Part shown: positions 51,255 through 60,519 of the stretch, piece after piece
Layout: the number at the start of each line of letters is the position of its first letter
Numbering within the stretch: position 1 is the first letter of the stretch
From: Planctomycetaceae bacterium
GTDB taxonomy: Bacteria; Planctomycetota; Planctomycetia; Planctomycetales; Planctomycetaceae
Direction: 5' to 3'
Assembly (NCBI GenBank): GCA_041398785.1
Contig: JAWKUA010000004.1
Location: forward strand, 186,001 to 250,000
DNA length: 64,000 bases
Translations under genes and position numbers: made by a program
The notes under the pieces: generated by a model
Seen by the model: only the letters and a program-made list of their open reading frames with translations
Database searches by the model: none
Told to the model about the DNA's origin: nothing

Positions 51255-53606
51255 CTACTCTTCCTTCTCTTCCGTTTCCGTTCCGGTTTCAGGCAGTTTG
51301 GACTTTATCCGATTCATGACGGCGGGGTCCGGGTGCTCCGACTGTTCTTCAATGGTCAGGGCTTCCTTCCATGTTTTGACCGCGTCTTCGCCGCGATTCA
51401 GAGCATTCAGTACGTCACCGAGGTGTTCCATGATCGTCGAGTCGCGGAATCCGGGATCACCGTTGGCTTTTTGCAGGGCCTGCAAAGCTTCTTCGTTTCG
51501 ATCGAGTCGGAAAAGGACCCAGCCAAGGCTGTCGAGATATGCAGGATTATCAGGTTCCGCGGCGACTGCCAGCCGAATCATCTTCTCCGCCTGTTCCAGG
51601 TTCTTTCCCTGGTCGGCGTAGAGATATCCAAGGTCGTTGTTGACTCCCGGGTCATCGGGGTTGGTCTTGTAGACTTCTTCCAGCACGCGTTCCCCGGTGG
51701 CGGTGTCTCCCTGCTGGACGTAGGCGTTGGAAAGCGCCAATCGTGTTCGACGAAGGAGGTCCGCGTCGATTGATGAACTGGCAACCAGGGCTGAATAGAC
51801 CTCAATGCTTTCCGGCCACCGTTCCTGCTGAGCGTAGAGTCCCCCGAGCAGCAGCCGCGCGCGGTGTTCCGTTCCGGGATCGCCTGAGGACAATCGAATG
51901 GCCAGTTTGAGCGTGGTCTCTGCATCCTGATATTCGTCGGCCTGCACCTGAACCCAGCCGAGCTGATAGGTCAGTTCGGGGTTCTGAGGGCTGATGTCCA
52001 GGGCCGCTTTGACTGCGGCAATCGCTTCCGCATGGTTTGCGTTGAAGGTTTCCGCAAACGACAGGCGGTACAATGCCATGACGCGACGGTCCTGCGGCAG
52101 CGCCGGGACCGCCAGCAGTCTTCGAAAGCTGCCAGCGGCATCGGCGTAGTTGTCCATTGCCAACTGGTTGATGCCGAGCTGTTCAAGCGCCTGGATACCC
52201 AGGGCCGGCCCGGGATTGCGATCGAGGGTGACCTGCAGAAGCCGGGCTTCCTTTTCCGTAACTTTGATTTCTCTGGCGATCGTGCTGCACAGATAGCTGA
52301 TTTCAGGAAACAGCTCGCTGCCCGGATCGTCGGACCGCTTCAGGCACGCATCGACGACAGATTCCGCGAGAGTCTTGTCTGAGGCGATTTCGCTGGCCAG
52401 CGGGACCAGTTCCTGGATCTGAATCCGCGCTCGCAGCGCCTTCTGCATTGTTGTCAGCAGGGAGTCCGTGTCGCGTTTCAGAACGTCGACTCGCAGCAGT
52501 CCCAGATATGCGTCTGCGTCACCGGTTTCATTGATGACCTGCTCGTACAGCCCGGTCGCTGCCTCGATCTCACCACGGGCAAGGAACTGTTCTCCAAGAA
52601 ACAAATTGACAGTACCGACGTCGCGTGTGTCCTCGGACAGCAGCCGCAGTCGTTCCACGAGTTGCTCAGTTCGATTTGTCGCGGCATACAGGTCGCGGAG
52701 CAGCTCCAGCGCCTGACGACTTCGGTGTTTCGTTTCGAAGTAGCTGTACAGTGACGCTTCAGCTTCTTCGTTCCTGTCGGCACGAAAGTACGCCTGTGCG
52801 AGTGCCAGGTGATAGTCGCCGGGAGCGTCGTTGTTGACGCGAGCCAGCGCTTTGAAGGCGGCTATGGCGTCGTCATTTCGCCCCAGTTGCAGCATGACCG
52901 TTCCGATGGCCTGGTAGCCGGTATTTCGGTCAGTCATCAGGGCGTTGTGCTGGCGAAAATCCAGTCCAAAGTCTTCCGGGCGTTCCAGTGCATTCAGCAG
53001 AACGCCGTAGCTTTCCGCTGCTTTGGCGGTGTCCTTCAATTCCAGCGCAAGTCGTCCGCGTATGCTGTGCAGTTGGATGAGTTCGGGAGAATGCTGCCTG
53101 ATCCGCTTTGAGGCCAGTGCTTCTTCCAGGAGCTGGACGGACCGTCCGGCTTCACCCCTGGAAAGCAGCACGATTGCCAGGCGAAGGCGCGTTTCGAAAT
53201 CGTCGGCATCAAGCTGAATCGCCCTGGACGCTGCTTCTTCGGCCTGCTCCATTCGCCCCAGCCCCATCAACAATAATGCCTGGGACTTGACGGGTTCCGA
53301 CGCTGTTGGGTCAGCCGCGATGGCCTTTTCGAGTGATTTCAGAGCTGCCGGAAAATCACCTTCCTTCTGAGCGGCCAGTGCATCCATGTACCACGCCAGA
53401 GCTTCCTCGCGCTGCTTATCCGGTTTTCGGGCGGTTTCCGGCAACGGAGTCAGAATGTCGTCACCCGGTTGCTGAAGCCCCGGAAGTTCGCCTGCGGAGC
53501 TTTCCGGTGCTGTCGGAACCTGAGCGTCAGAGGCGGCCGCAATCAGGGTGACAATCGCTGTGCAGGCAAGAAAAGTCCGCACTGAAGACAGGCAAAAATC
53601 CATCAT
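51255..53606 (-). CDS. Large secreted TPR-repeat protein
   Basis: 783 residues from ATG 53606 (a second ATG follows directly at 53603). The leader is SVRTFLACTAIVTLIAAASD, probably a signal peptide. The rest is almost wholly tetratricopeptide repeats: ALAWYMDALAAQKEGDFPAA, LKSLEKAIAADPTASEP, AEEAASRAIQLDADDFETRL, down to AEKMIRLAVAAEPDNPAYLD. The end is acidic (GTETEEKEE). Such proteins are scaffolds for protein complexes; the many repeats (about 15) and exported location suggest an envelope assembly role. No partner is next to it. Confidence 0.82.
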   Translation of the reverse strand: MMDFCLSSVRTFLACTAIVTLIAAASDAQVPTAPESSAGELPGLQQPGDDILTPLPETARKPDKQREEALAWYMDALAAQKEGDFPAALKSLEKAIAADPTASEPVKSQALLLMGLGRMEQAEEAASRAIQLDADDFETRLRLAIVLLSRGEAGRSVQLLEEALASKRIRQHSPELIQLHSIRGRLALELKDTAKAAESYGVLLNALERPEDFGLDFRQHNALMTDRNTGYQAIGTVMLQLGRNDDAIAAFKALARVNNDAPGDYHLALAQAYFRADRNEEAEASLYSYFETKHRSRQALELLRDLYAATNRTEQLVERLRLLSEDTRDVGTVNLFLGEQFLARGEIEAATGLYEQVINETGDADAYLGLLRVDVLKRDTDSLLTTMQKALRARIQIQELVPLASEIASDKTLAESVVDACLKRSDDPGSELFPEISYLCSTIAREIKVTEKEARLLQVTLDRNPGPALGIQALEQLGINQLAMDNYADAAGSFRRLLAVPALPQDRRVMALYRLSFAETFNANHAEAIAAVKAALDISPQNPELTYQLGWVQVQADEYQDAETTLKLAIRLSSGDPGTEHRARLLLGGLYAQQERWPESIEVYSALVASSSIDADLLRRTRLALSNAYVQQGDTATGERVLEEVYKTNPDDPGVNNDLGYLYADQGKNLEQAEKMIRLAVAAEPDNPAYLDSLGWVLFRLDRNEEALQALQKANGDPGFRDSTIMEHLGDVLNALNRGEDAVKTWKEALTIEEQSEHPDPAVMNRIKSKLPETGTETEEKEE

Positions 53607-53706
53607 GGGAATGTCCAGCGGAAGGCAACATGGAGGTACGGGCAGCCATTGTACGCTCACGCTGCGGTCTTGCTCAATCGGTCATTTCGACGGCAATTTC
53701 GGACCA

Positions 53707-54609
53707 CTACTTCTTTCGGGCAGGGGACTTCTTCTTTGTCCCCGGTGTCGGCTTTCTGGCTGTCTTCTTCCTGGGAGCGGACGACGTTTTGGCGGACTTA
53801 CGGGCCGCCGACTTGCTGGCAGCGGCGCTTGCCGGGGGCTTCTTTCTGGTCGTGGTCGTCTTCTTCTTTGGCTTCGCCTCGGACTTCGCCGCTGCCTTTT
53901 TCCGGGGCGGATTCTTCAGTTCCTTCAGCCTTGATTCCACGCTGGAAACGTCGAATTCCTCCTGCGGCGGTTCCGCGAACCGCCCCGCGTACTTTGGGTC
54001 AGTCGCCAGACATCGCAGCAGATAGGCAAAGCCGGGAGCGTCGGATTTCTTGATGCCGGCCTTCAGGAATTCGCCTCCGGATTCTTCGTCGCTGCCGACG
54101 GGAACGATCCCCAGACAAATTGCGGCCCGAAGGCTGACATCATCCAGGCAGACCAGGTGACATCCCAGCACCTGCTGCAGCGTGAAATTACGGATGAACG
54201 GCGACAGCGCGTCGATCTTTTTCAGCCGCTTCTGAGCGGAATCCAGCGTGAGCCTCCGCAGCTTTTCGTATTCGAAGCTGTAGTTTGCCTCAAACACAAA
54301 TCGCAGCAGTGCCCGGATCCGAAGTCCCTTCCAGTCCGCGCGATTGAGCTCCGAAAGTGCAGCTTCAATCTCCGCGACTGAGCTGACCCGAATCTCATTC
54401 AGATCAAAGAACGACCGGAGCAGTTTGTCGTAGCCCGCACGTGCCTGTTCCCAGCCGTTGTCTTCCAGGCACGTGGCAAACAGCATGGTTTCCAGAACCG
54501 GCAGATCCAGCTTTGGAACCGATCTGCCGTAATCCTTCTGCAGCAGGGAGGTCAGTTTCCTGCACGCCTGTTGCTTGTCACTTGCTTTAGTGGCCGACGC
54601 CGATGGCAT
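53707..54609 (-). CDS. HhH-GPD-like protein with a Lys/Ala-rich histone-like tail
   Basis: 300 residues. The first 190 residues resemble the endonuclease III/HhH-GPD helical fold: VLETMLFATCLEDNGWEQAR, SVAEIEAALSELNRADWKGL, RIRALLRFVFEANYSFEYEK and FTLQQVLGCHLVCLDDVSLR. The catalytic Lys of the hairpin and the C-terminal FeS Cys cluster are not seen. From about 235 the protein is Lys, Ala, Pro and Ser repeats (PRKKAAAKSEAKPKKK, KTARKPTPGTKKKSP), as in histone H1 C-terminal domains. It probably binds DNA without glycosylase activity; a chromatin or nucleoid role fits the compact planctomycete nucleoid but is inferred. Confidence 0.75.
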   Translation of the reverse strand: MPSASATKASDKQQACRKLTSLLQKDYGRSVPKLDLPVLETMLFATCLEDNGWEQARAGYDKLLRSFFDLNEIRVSSVAEIEAALSELNRADWKGLRIRALLRFVFEANYSFEYEKLRRLTLDSAQKRLKKIDALSPFIRNFTLQQVLGCHLVCLDDVSLRAAICLGIVPVGSDEESGGEFLKAGIKKSDAPGFAYLLRCLATDPKYAGRFAEPPQEEFDVSSVESRLKELKNPPRKKAAAKSEAKPKKKTTTTRKKPPASAAASKSAARKSAKTSSAPRKKTARKPTPGTKKKSPARKK

Positions 54610-54716
54610 GTCTTCATCCTGTTCGGAGCTATCTAGCGATCAATTTGTCCCCGGACTTCGGGGTGGATGGCGTTCCCTGATCCAGTCGCCAATATCTGCA
54701 TGAATCCGGGAACCTT

Positions 54717-55190
54717 TCAGGACCCGGCATTTTCGGCACCGGAGAGACGCTGGTATTCGGGACCCCCGGAGGCTGCGTCATTCGGCGATTCTGAAGCCGA
54801 TTCATCCCGTGATGCGGATTCAGTAACTGAAGCAGCCTCGTCTTCGCGATCGGGAAGGACCTCGCGCAGAATACGCGTCGCTTCGATCGATTTGCGGACC
54901 CCGTCGTCGATTTCGAAACGAAGTTCCGGAGTATATCGCGTCTTAACGCGTTCAGCGACTTTCGACTGCAGATATCCCCTGGCAGATTCCAGACCGTGCA
55001 GCGTCAATGCTGCGTCTTTTTCGGTGCCCATCACGGAAATACGGATTTTCGCGTACCGCAGATCCGGGCTGACGTCCGCACCCAGCACCGTGACGTATTT
55101 GATGCGTGGATCTCGAAGCTCATTCAGAATCGTGGTGCTGACAACTTCACGAATCACGGAAGCAACACGTGCGGTTCTTCGCGACGGCAT
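54717..55190 (-). CDS. rbfA: Ribosome-binding factor A
   Basis: 157 residues. The KH-like core is clear: RVASVIREVVSTTILNELRD, DPRIKYVTVLGADVSPDLRY, AKIRISVMG and LRFEIDDGVRKSIEATRIL. A 35-residue acidic, Ser-rich tail follows, longer than usual. It helps mature the 5' end of 16S rRNA in the 30S subunit. It is the third gene of nusA-infB-rbfA, 75 bases after infB. Confidence 0.95.
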   Translation of the reverse strand: MPSRRTARVASVIREVVSTTILNELRDPRIKYVTVLGADVSPDLRYAKIRISVMGTEKDAALTLHGLESARGYLQSKVAERVKTRYTPELRFEIDDGVRKSIEATRILREVLPDREDEAASVTESASRDESASESPNDAASGGPEYQRLSGAENAGS

Positions 55191-55265
55191 GGAACTCTTT
55201 TCTGACCGCAGGGGGAATGATCTGACGCCGGAAACCCCGGGGAACGGTTCCCCGGTTGACCGTCG

Positions 55266-58007
55266 TCAGGACAGCGTTCGCTGGATTTCATCGATGCGGA
55301 ATGCTTCCAGCAGGTCACCGTCCTTGACGTCGTTGAAGCCCTCCAGGCGGATTCCGCATTCCATTCCGTCCCGAACTTCCCTTGCGTCGTCTTTTTCTCG
55401 CTTCAGTGAACTGATGCGGTAGTCGTTGAGCACCTTTTGATCGCGAATCACGTGTACGCGATTGTCACGGTTGATGGTTCCGTTGATGACACGGCAGCCC
55501 GCGATTGTTCCGAACCGGCTGATCTGAAATGTCCGCAACACGATGGCACGTCCGGTGGCGACTTCCACACGCTCCGGTCGCAGCAGACCTTCCAGAGCCT
55601 GCCGGATCTGCTCGGTGACCTCATAGATGATGTTGTACCGCCGGATTTCGACGCCTTCGCGTTCGGCGAGCTGTTCGGCTCGTTCTTCCGCGATGACATG
55701 AAATGCGATAATGATCGCCTCCGCAGCGCTTGCCAGGTACACGTCGCTTTCGTTGACGCCCCCGACAGCCTCGTGGATCAGTGTGACTTTGACTTCCGGA
55801 TGGTCAAATTTCCCAATTTCACCCCGCAGGGCTTCAAGAGAACCCGGCGTGTCGGCCTTGATGATCAGGGGTAGTTCCTGAACGCCCTCCCCTTCCCGTG
55901 CGGCACTCAGAATGTCTTCCAGAGTCCGCGGCTGACCGCGTTTGGACAGCGTTTCAGACCGGCCTTCGTGCCGCCGATTCTCAGCGACTTCCCGCGCCTC
56001 TTCGATGTCCTTCATGACAAAGAAATGGACGCCGGCTCCCGGTACTTCGTTCAGTCCCGCGACGCGAACCGGGGTGGATGGTCCTGCTTCTGAAACCTCC
56101 TCGTCACGATCATTGTACATTGCCCGGATGCGACCGTGTGACGTTCCGCACAGCACATTGTCACCGACTCGCAATGTCCCTTTTTGCACAATCAGCCATG
56201 CCAGAACACCGCGGCCTTCGTCGCGGAACGCTTCAAGACAGACACCGATTGCCTCGCGGTCCGGGTCGGCCTTGTATTCATGAAGTTCCGCCGTCAGCAG
56301 CAGGGTTTCGAGCAGGTTGTCGACGCCCGCTCCCGTCTGGCCGGAGGTTCGTACCACTTCGTATTCGCCCCCCCATTCGGCCGGCAGCAGGTCATGCTGA
56401 GCCAGTTGCTGCAGCGTCCGCTGCTCGTCGACGCCAGGCAGGTCCATCTTGTTCAGTGCCACGACAATCGGGACGCCGGCGTTTCTGGCGTGACTGATGC
56501 ACTCTTCCGTCTGCGGCATCACTCCGTCGTCAGCGGCCACAACCAGGACGATGATGTCAGTCACGTTCGCTCCGCGTGAACGCATTTCACCAAACGCGGC
56601 GTGACCAGGCGTGTCCACAAACGTCAGCGGCCGACCGTCATGCACGACCTGATACGCGGCGATATGCTGAGTAATGCCACCCGCCTCACCGGCTGTAACA
56701 TTGGAATGCCTGAGTCGATCGATCAGCGTCGTCTTACCGTGATCGACGTGACCGAGGATCGTGATGATCGGCGGGCGAGACCGGAGTTTTTCATCCGGGT
56801 CGTCGTGATCCAGCGACGCCAGTAATTCCGCTTCGACATCGCGTCCGCGCTTGACGTTCAGGTCAACGCCGAGTTCCATGGCGATCTCGATCGCTTCGTC
56901 CTCGGTAAGTTCATCGTTGATCGTGACCATCCTGCCTTCCTTAAACAGGATGCTCATAATGGACTTCGCCGGTCGACCGATTGCTTCCGAAAGGTTGCGG
57001 ATATTGATCGGAAACGAAATCTGAGCCTCAGTCTTCAGATCAGCGGCGGCGGAGCGTCGCTTCCTCTTGATACGCTTGGCCTGCCGTTCCGCCTGCCGTG
57101 ATTCTCGCAGCGCTTTCAGCAGGGCGCCTTTGGGTGTAGCGGCCCGACCTCGTCCCTTCTGGCGCGCGTCGCCCTCGGCTTCTGTGCTGGCCTGAGCTCT
57201 CTTCAACTGTTGAAGCTGGTCCGCCAGAGGACTTTGCCGATCGACGATATCGGACAGGGCCATGTCGGGCTTTTGCACCCGCTCGTCCCTGGGTTTCTGT
57301 TTCGCCTTGATGGCGGGAGGCGTGTAGGTGGGAGGCGCCGCCACCAGCGGTCGCGCCCCGCGTGGCTTCTGACCGCCCTTGCCACCGGCTTGATCGCGAT
57401 CCTTGACGGAACCGATCGGTTTCATCTCCCGCATTGGATTCATCGCGGGGCGGCGACTCGGCTGCACAGGTGGCGCGGCGTCGACTTCCGGCGTTCTCCC
57501 GTCAGCGGCGACTTCGGCAGCGTCATCGGACTTCGCCGGCTGACCTTCGGGAGCATCGTGTGCGGTAGGCGCACCTTCAGGAACCGGCGACGCGGTTACG
57601 GACGATTCCGCACTGGAAGTATCCTGCCCAGCGTCTGCCGGCTTCCCGGATTCCACCAATGTGGCAGCGGTTTCCGACGGAGTGTCTTCGTCACGTGCCG
57701 TCGAGTCGGAATCTGCGGACTCAGCCCCGGTATGGCTTTGCACAGACCGCGGCGCCATCGTCTTGATTTCGCGGACGCGGCCCTTATCGACGGCGGTGTC
57801 TCTGACCGGTGCCATGGCGGCTGACGGAGCATCGCCGCTCGTCGCCGAATCCCGATTGCGAACGTGAGCAACGATCTTCTCGCGCTCTTCCGGCGTGATT
57901 GTCGCCAGCGCATTGCGAAGGGGAACCCCTGCCTCATCGCAAAGTTCAAGTAATACCTTGCTGTCGAGGCCAAGCTCTCTGGCCAAGGCAAAGAGACGGA
58001 TCTTCAA
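55266..58007 (-). CDS. infB: Translation initiation factor IF-2
   Basis: 913 residues. The N-terminal IF2_N domain starts MKIRLFALARELGLDSKVLL. A 300-residue low-complexity linker rich in Ala, Pro, Glu and Ser follows. A second IF2_N (FPINIRNLSEAIGRPAKSIM) leads into the G domain: GHVDHGKTTLIDRL, GGITQHIAAYQV, DTPGHAAF, NKMDLP. Domains II-IV end with the conserved region (RTFQISRFGTIAGCRVINGT). It places fMet-tRNA on the 30S subunit with GTP. It lies 208 bases after nusA. Confidence 0.97.
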   Translation of the reverse strand: MKIRLFALARELGLDSKVLLELCDEAGVPLRNALATITPEEREKIVAHVRNRDSATSGDAPSAAMAPVRDTAVDKGRVREIKTMAPRSVQSHTGAESADSDSTARDEDTPSETAATLVESGKPADAGQDTSSAESSVTASPVPEGAPTAHDAPEGQPAKSDDAAEVAADGRTPEVDAAPPVQPSRRPAMNPMREMKPIGSVKDRDQAGGKGGQKPRGARPLVAAPPTYTPPAIKAKQKPRDERVQKPDMALSDIVDRQSPLADQLQQLKRAQASTEAEGDARQKGRGRAATPKGALLKALRESRQAERQAKRIKRKRRSAAADLKTEAQISFPINIRNLSEAIGRPAKSIMSILFKEGRMVTINDELTEDEAIEIAMELGVDLNVKRGRDVEAELLASLDHDDPDEKLRSRPPIITILGHVDHGKTTLIDRLRHSNVTAGEAGGITQHIAAYQVVHDGRPLTFVDTPGHAAFGEMRSRGANVTDIIVLVVAADDGVMPQTEECISHARNAGVPIVVALNKMDLPGVDEQRTLQQLAQHDLLPAEWGGEYEVVRTSGQTGAGVDNLLETLLLTAELHEYKADPDREAIGVCLEAFRDEGRGVLAWLIVQKGTLRVGDNVLCGTSHGRIRAMYNDRDEEVSEAGPSTPVRVAGLNEVPGAGVHFFVMKDIEEAREVAENRRHEGRSETLSKRGQPRTLEDILSAAREGEGVQELPLIIKADTPGSLEALRGEIGKFDHPEVKVTLIHEAVGGVNESDVYLASAAEAIIIAFHVIAEERAEQLAEREGVEIRRYNIIYEVTEQIRQALEGLLRPERVEVATGRAIVLRTFQISRFGTIAGCRVINGTINRDNRVHVIRDQKVLNDYRISSLKREKDDAREVRDGMECGIRLEGFNDVKDGDLLEAFRIDEIQRTLS

Positions 58008-58215
58008 AACAACTACCCCTTTGACACGGCTGGCACCTCGCGATTGATTGCTACATGATCGCGCGGTCTATTGCGACCTGCTGTGTCCAACTGACACAAC
58101 ATCGCATCTCAACAAGCTTTGTAAAAACCACGAGGATGACAAACGTTCCGAATGAACCTGAACCGCCCCTTAAGAATCCGGTCGCCGGAGGAACGGACTG
58201 CGACCAGGACGTGAC

Positions 58216-59724
58216 TTATTTTTCATCATCCGATTCGGCAGCAGTCTTTGACAGGACTGGCTGCTCTGCGTTCGACGACTCCTCTTCCGTGCTCGCAGCC
58301 GGCGTTGTTCCTTCAACAGCCGAATCGTCCGATGAAACACCGGCCGCCGACTCCTGCGACGCCACTGCATTCGCATCAGGTTCTCCGCCTGACTCTTCGT
58401 CGGCGCGAACATCAGATTCCGGCTCCGGCAATGCGACTGCCGAGGGCGATTCCGACGTTTCGTCGGCTGCGGCAGGCGTGTCCGCATCCGAATCAGACTC
58501 CGACTCGCTGTCTTCGGAAACGATCGGGTTCAGTCGCCGCGCCTCGGCAGCCAGCCGTTCCTCCTCTTCGATTCGCAGGCTCTCCGCATCCGCGAACTCA
58601 ATAATCGTATCACACTGTTCGGTGGTCAGGCCGCCGAGTTCGGCAAGCTGATCCGGCTCAATCACGGAGAGGTCATCGAACGTAAAGAAACCCTGCACGA
58701 CCAGGCTCTCCACAAGCTCCGGGGCCATTTCCGGGACGACGCTGAACGCATCAATGGAGACATCCAGTTGCTGGTCGAGAGATTCCTGAGTCATCACATT
58801 AATGTCCCACCCGACCAGTTTCGATGCCAGGCGAACATTCTGGCCGCGCCTGCCGATGGCCAGCGACAACTGGTCTTCCCGGACGAGTACGATAACTTTT
58901 CCCAGCATGGGGCACAGGATTACGTCCTCCACCTCAGCAGGTTGCAGAGCGTTTGGCACCAGGATCTGCAGCGAATCGTTCCAGCGAACAATGTCGATCC
59001 GTTCGCCGTTAAGTTCCTCGACGATCCCGCGAATGCGGGCACCGCGAACGCCGACACAGGCACCGACACAGTCAATGGTGGAATCGAGGGACGATACCGC
59101 AACCTTGGAACGATGTCCGGCTTCCCTTGCAATCGAGCGGACTTCAATCACGCGATCGGCAACTTCCGGAATCTCCATCTCAAATAGACGACGTACGAAG
59201 TCCGCGTGAGTTCTCGTCAGAATCACGCGAATTCTCGATCCGGCCTTGCGCACATCCAGCACATTGGCGCGGACACGATCCCCGACGCGATACGTTTCCT
59301 TCTGAATCTGCTCGCTGCGAGGAAGTATCGCCTCAACTTTGCCCAGATTGACGATGACCGTGCCGCGGTCGACGCGTGTTACCGTTCCGGAAACGATCTG
59401 GCTCTTCAGATCCAGGTACTCTTCGTAGTGTGCGTCTCTCTCGGCCTCGCGGATTTTTTGAATCATGACCTGCTTGGCAGTCTGAGCGGAAATGCGACCG
59501 AGCAGGTCACCCAACAGATCTGCCTCAAGCATCGCACCGTCACACGTGAGCGACGGTTCGCCATTCGCGCGGTCAATGCGCACTTCAAGCTGCTCTTCCT
59601 CGGAAAAGTGCTTTCGTGCGGCAGACAGAATTGCCTGCTCAATTCCTTCGAACACAATCTCAGTATCAATCGCCTTGTCGCGATGGATTGCGTCGACGAT
59701 TCGCAGGATTTCGTTTCCATTCAT
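58216..59724 (-). CDS. nusA: Transcription termination/antitermination protein NusA
   Basis: 502 residues. NusA_N is at the start (MNGNEILRIVDAIHRDKAID, IFEGIEQAILSAARK-like VFEGIEQAILSAARK). The S1 domain follows (IVSGTVTRVDRGTVIVNLGK, then PRSEQIQKETYRVGDRVRA), then two KH domains (CVGVRGARIRGIVEELNGER, LSLAIGRRGQNVRLASKL). A helix-hairpin-helix-like part (FTFDDLSVIEPDQLAELGGL) and a 90-residue acidic tail close it. It modulates pausing and termination. The rimP gene that usually precedes it is absent. A terminator-like hairpin lies 33 bases before its ATG. Confidence 0.96.
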   Translation of the reverse strand: MNGNEILRIVDAIHRDKAIDTEIVFEGIEQAILSAARKHFSEEEQLEVRIDRANGEPSLTCDGAMLEADLLGDLLGRISAQTAKQVMIQKIREAERDAHYEEYLDLKSQIVSGTVTRVDRGTVIVNLGKVEAILPRSEQIQKETYRVGDRVRANVLDVRKAGSRIRVILTRTHADFVRRLFEMEIPEVADRVIEVRSIAREAGHRSKVAVSSLDSTIDCVGACVGVRGARIRGIVEELNGERIDIVRWNDSLQILVPNALQPAEVEDVILCPMLGKVIVLVREDQLSLAIGRRGQNVRLASKLVGWDINVMTQESLDQQLDVSIDAFSVVPEMAPELVESLVVQGFFTFDDLSVIEPDQLAELGGLTTEQCDTIIEFADAESLRIEEEERLAAEARRLNPIVSEDSESESDSDADTPAAADETSESPSAVALPEPESDVRADEESGGEPDANAVASQESAAGVSSDDSAVEGTTPAASTEEESSNAEQPVLSKTAAESDDEK

Positions 59725-60174
59725 GGTCGCAAAACCATTCAGCTATGAGCCTATAACAAAAAAAGCGGGAGCAAAGTCCCACTTTTCAGTACCGATTCCA
59801 CTCACGTGGGTCGGTAGAAACCATCCTGTGACAGAACAAACTGACACCTCCGGACAAGGTCGTTCAGCCTGCTGACACTGGCAATTGGTGACTAATCACA
59901 TGCTATCCATGTTCACATCCTCTGTGCAGCGACGACTTCACGTGACCGCCACTGAACAGTACGGAGGTTTGGATCGGCACCGCCGGGGCGACTGGGTACA
60001 TATCGCCACTCTCAATCGAACGGAACCATAGCCGTGCAAAACGCGACTGTCAAGCAGGCCGCAAGGCTGGTACAGGCCATCCGGCAGACCGCGCGCCTTC
60101 CGGGACGAGCGGGCCATCTCAACGCGGACTTCAGCCTTCGGGTCGTTGCCTTCGCCGGTGCGGAAGCCGGCACA
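59725..60174. other. Leader and promoter region of nusA, 450 bases
   Basis: It begins with the short nusA leader containing the hairpin at 59758-59786. The rest holds no recognisable gene; a plus-strand frame from 60034 is antisense to the small conserved gene at 60175-60372. The nusA promoter should lie within about 59800-60170. Confidence 0.45.
59758..59786 (-). promoter_or_regulatory. Terminator-like attenuator in the nusA leader
   Basis: On the minus strand AAAAGTGGGA pairs with TCCCGCTTTT around a CTTTGC loop (ten pairs, one GU), and the run TTTTTTTG follows. It lies 33 bases before the nusA ATG and 3' of any upstream gene on that strand. As an intrinsic terminator in the leader of a termination factor's own gene, it would allow NusA to control its own synthesis. 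Confidence 0.7.
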
Positions 60175-60372
60175 TCAGGGCTGAATGCACTCTCTGGCCA
60201 GATGTCGCGCGGACTTGTAGGCGTGCTTTATCGTGAAGACACGAGACTCGATCTGCTCGGCCGTAAAGTATCGGCCCGGCTCACTGGGAGGAAGCCCTGC
60301 GAGCGCCAGGGTCAGGGGCAGAAGATCCAGAAACTCTCGGTACCGTCTCTGCTGATCCGACGGATCCGCCAT
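60175..60372 (-). CDS. Small conserved planctomycete-type protein, function unknown
   Basis: 65 residues, MADPSDQQRRYREFLDLLPL at the start. AAAGGAATCATTTCTC precedes the ATG. The sequence has a balanced composition, a run of conserved-looking hydrophobic residues (LTLALAGLPPSEPGRYFTAE) and an amphipathic helix (RVFTIKHAYKSARHLARECI). I believe similar short proteins occur widely in planctomycetes, though I cannot confirm this here. It is cytoplasmic by composition. It stands between the FHA gene and nusA. Confidence 0.65.
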   Translation of the reverse strand: MADPSDQQRRYREFLDLLPLTLALAGLPPSEPGRYFTAEQIESRVFTIKHAYKSARHLARECIQP

Positions 60373-60519
60373 GAGAAATGATTCCTTTCGAAGACCTTAC
60401 GGTTAAGAAGGCCGCGTTGCTGATCAGGGTGACTTCGATTGAGCAACTGCCGAATCGGGCGACATTGTCAGCGATGCGCCGGAGATCTCTCACGGATAGA
60501 ATCCGGTGAGGCTTCCGGC

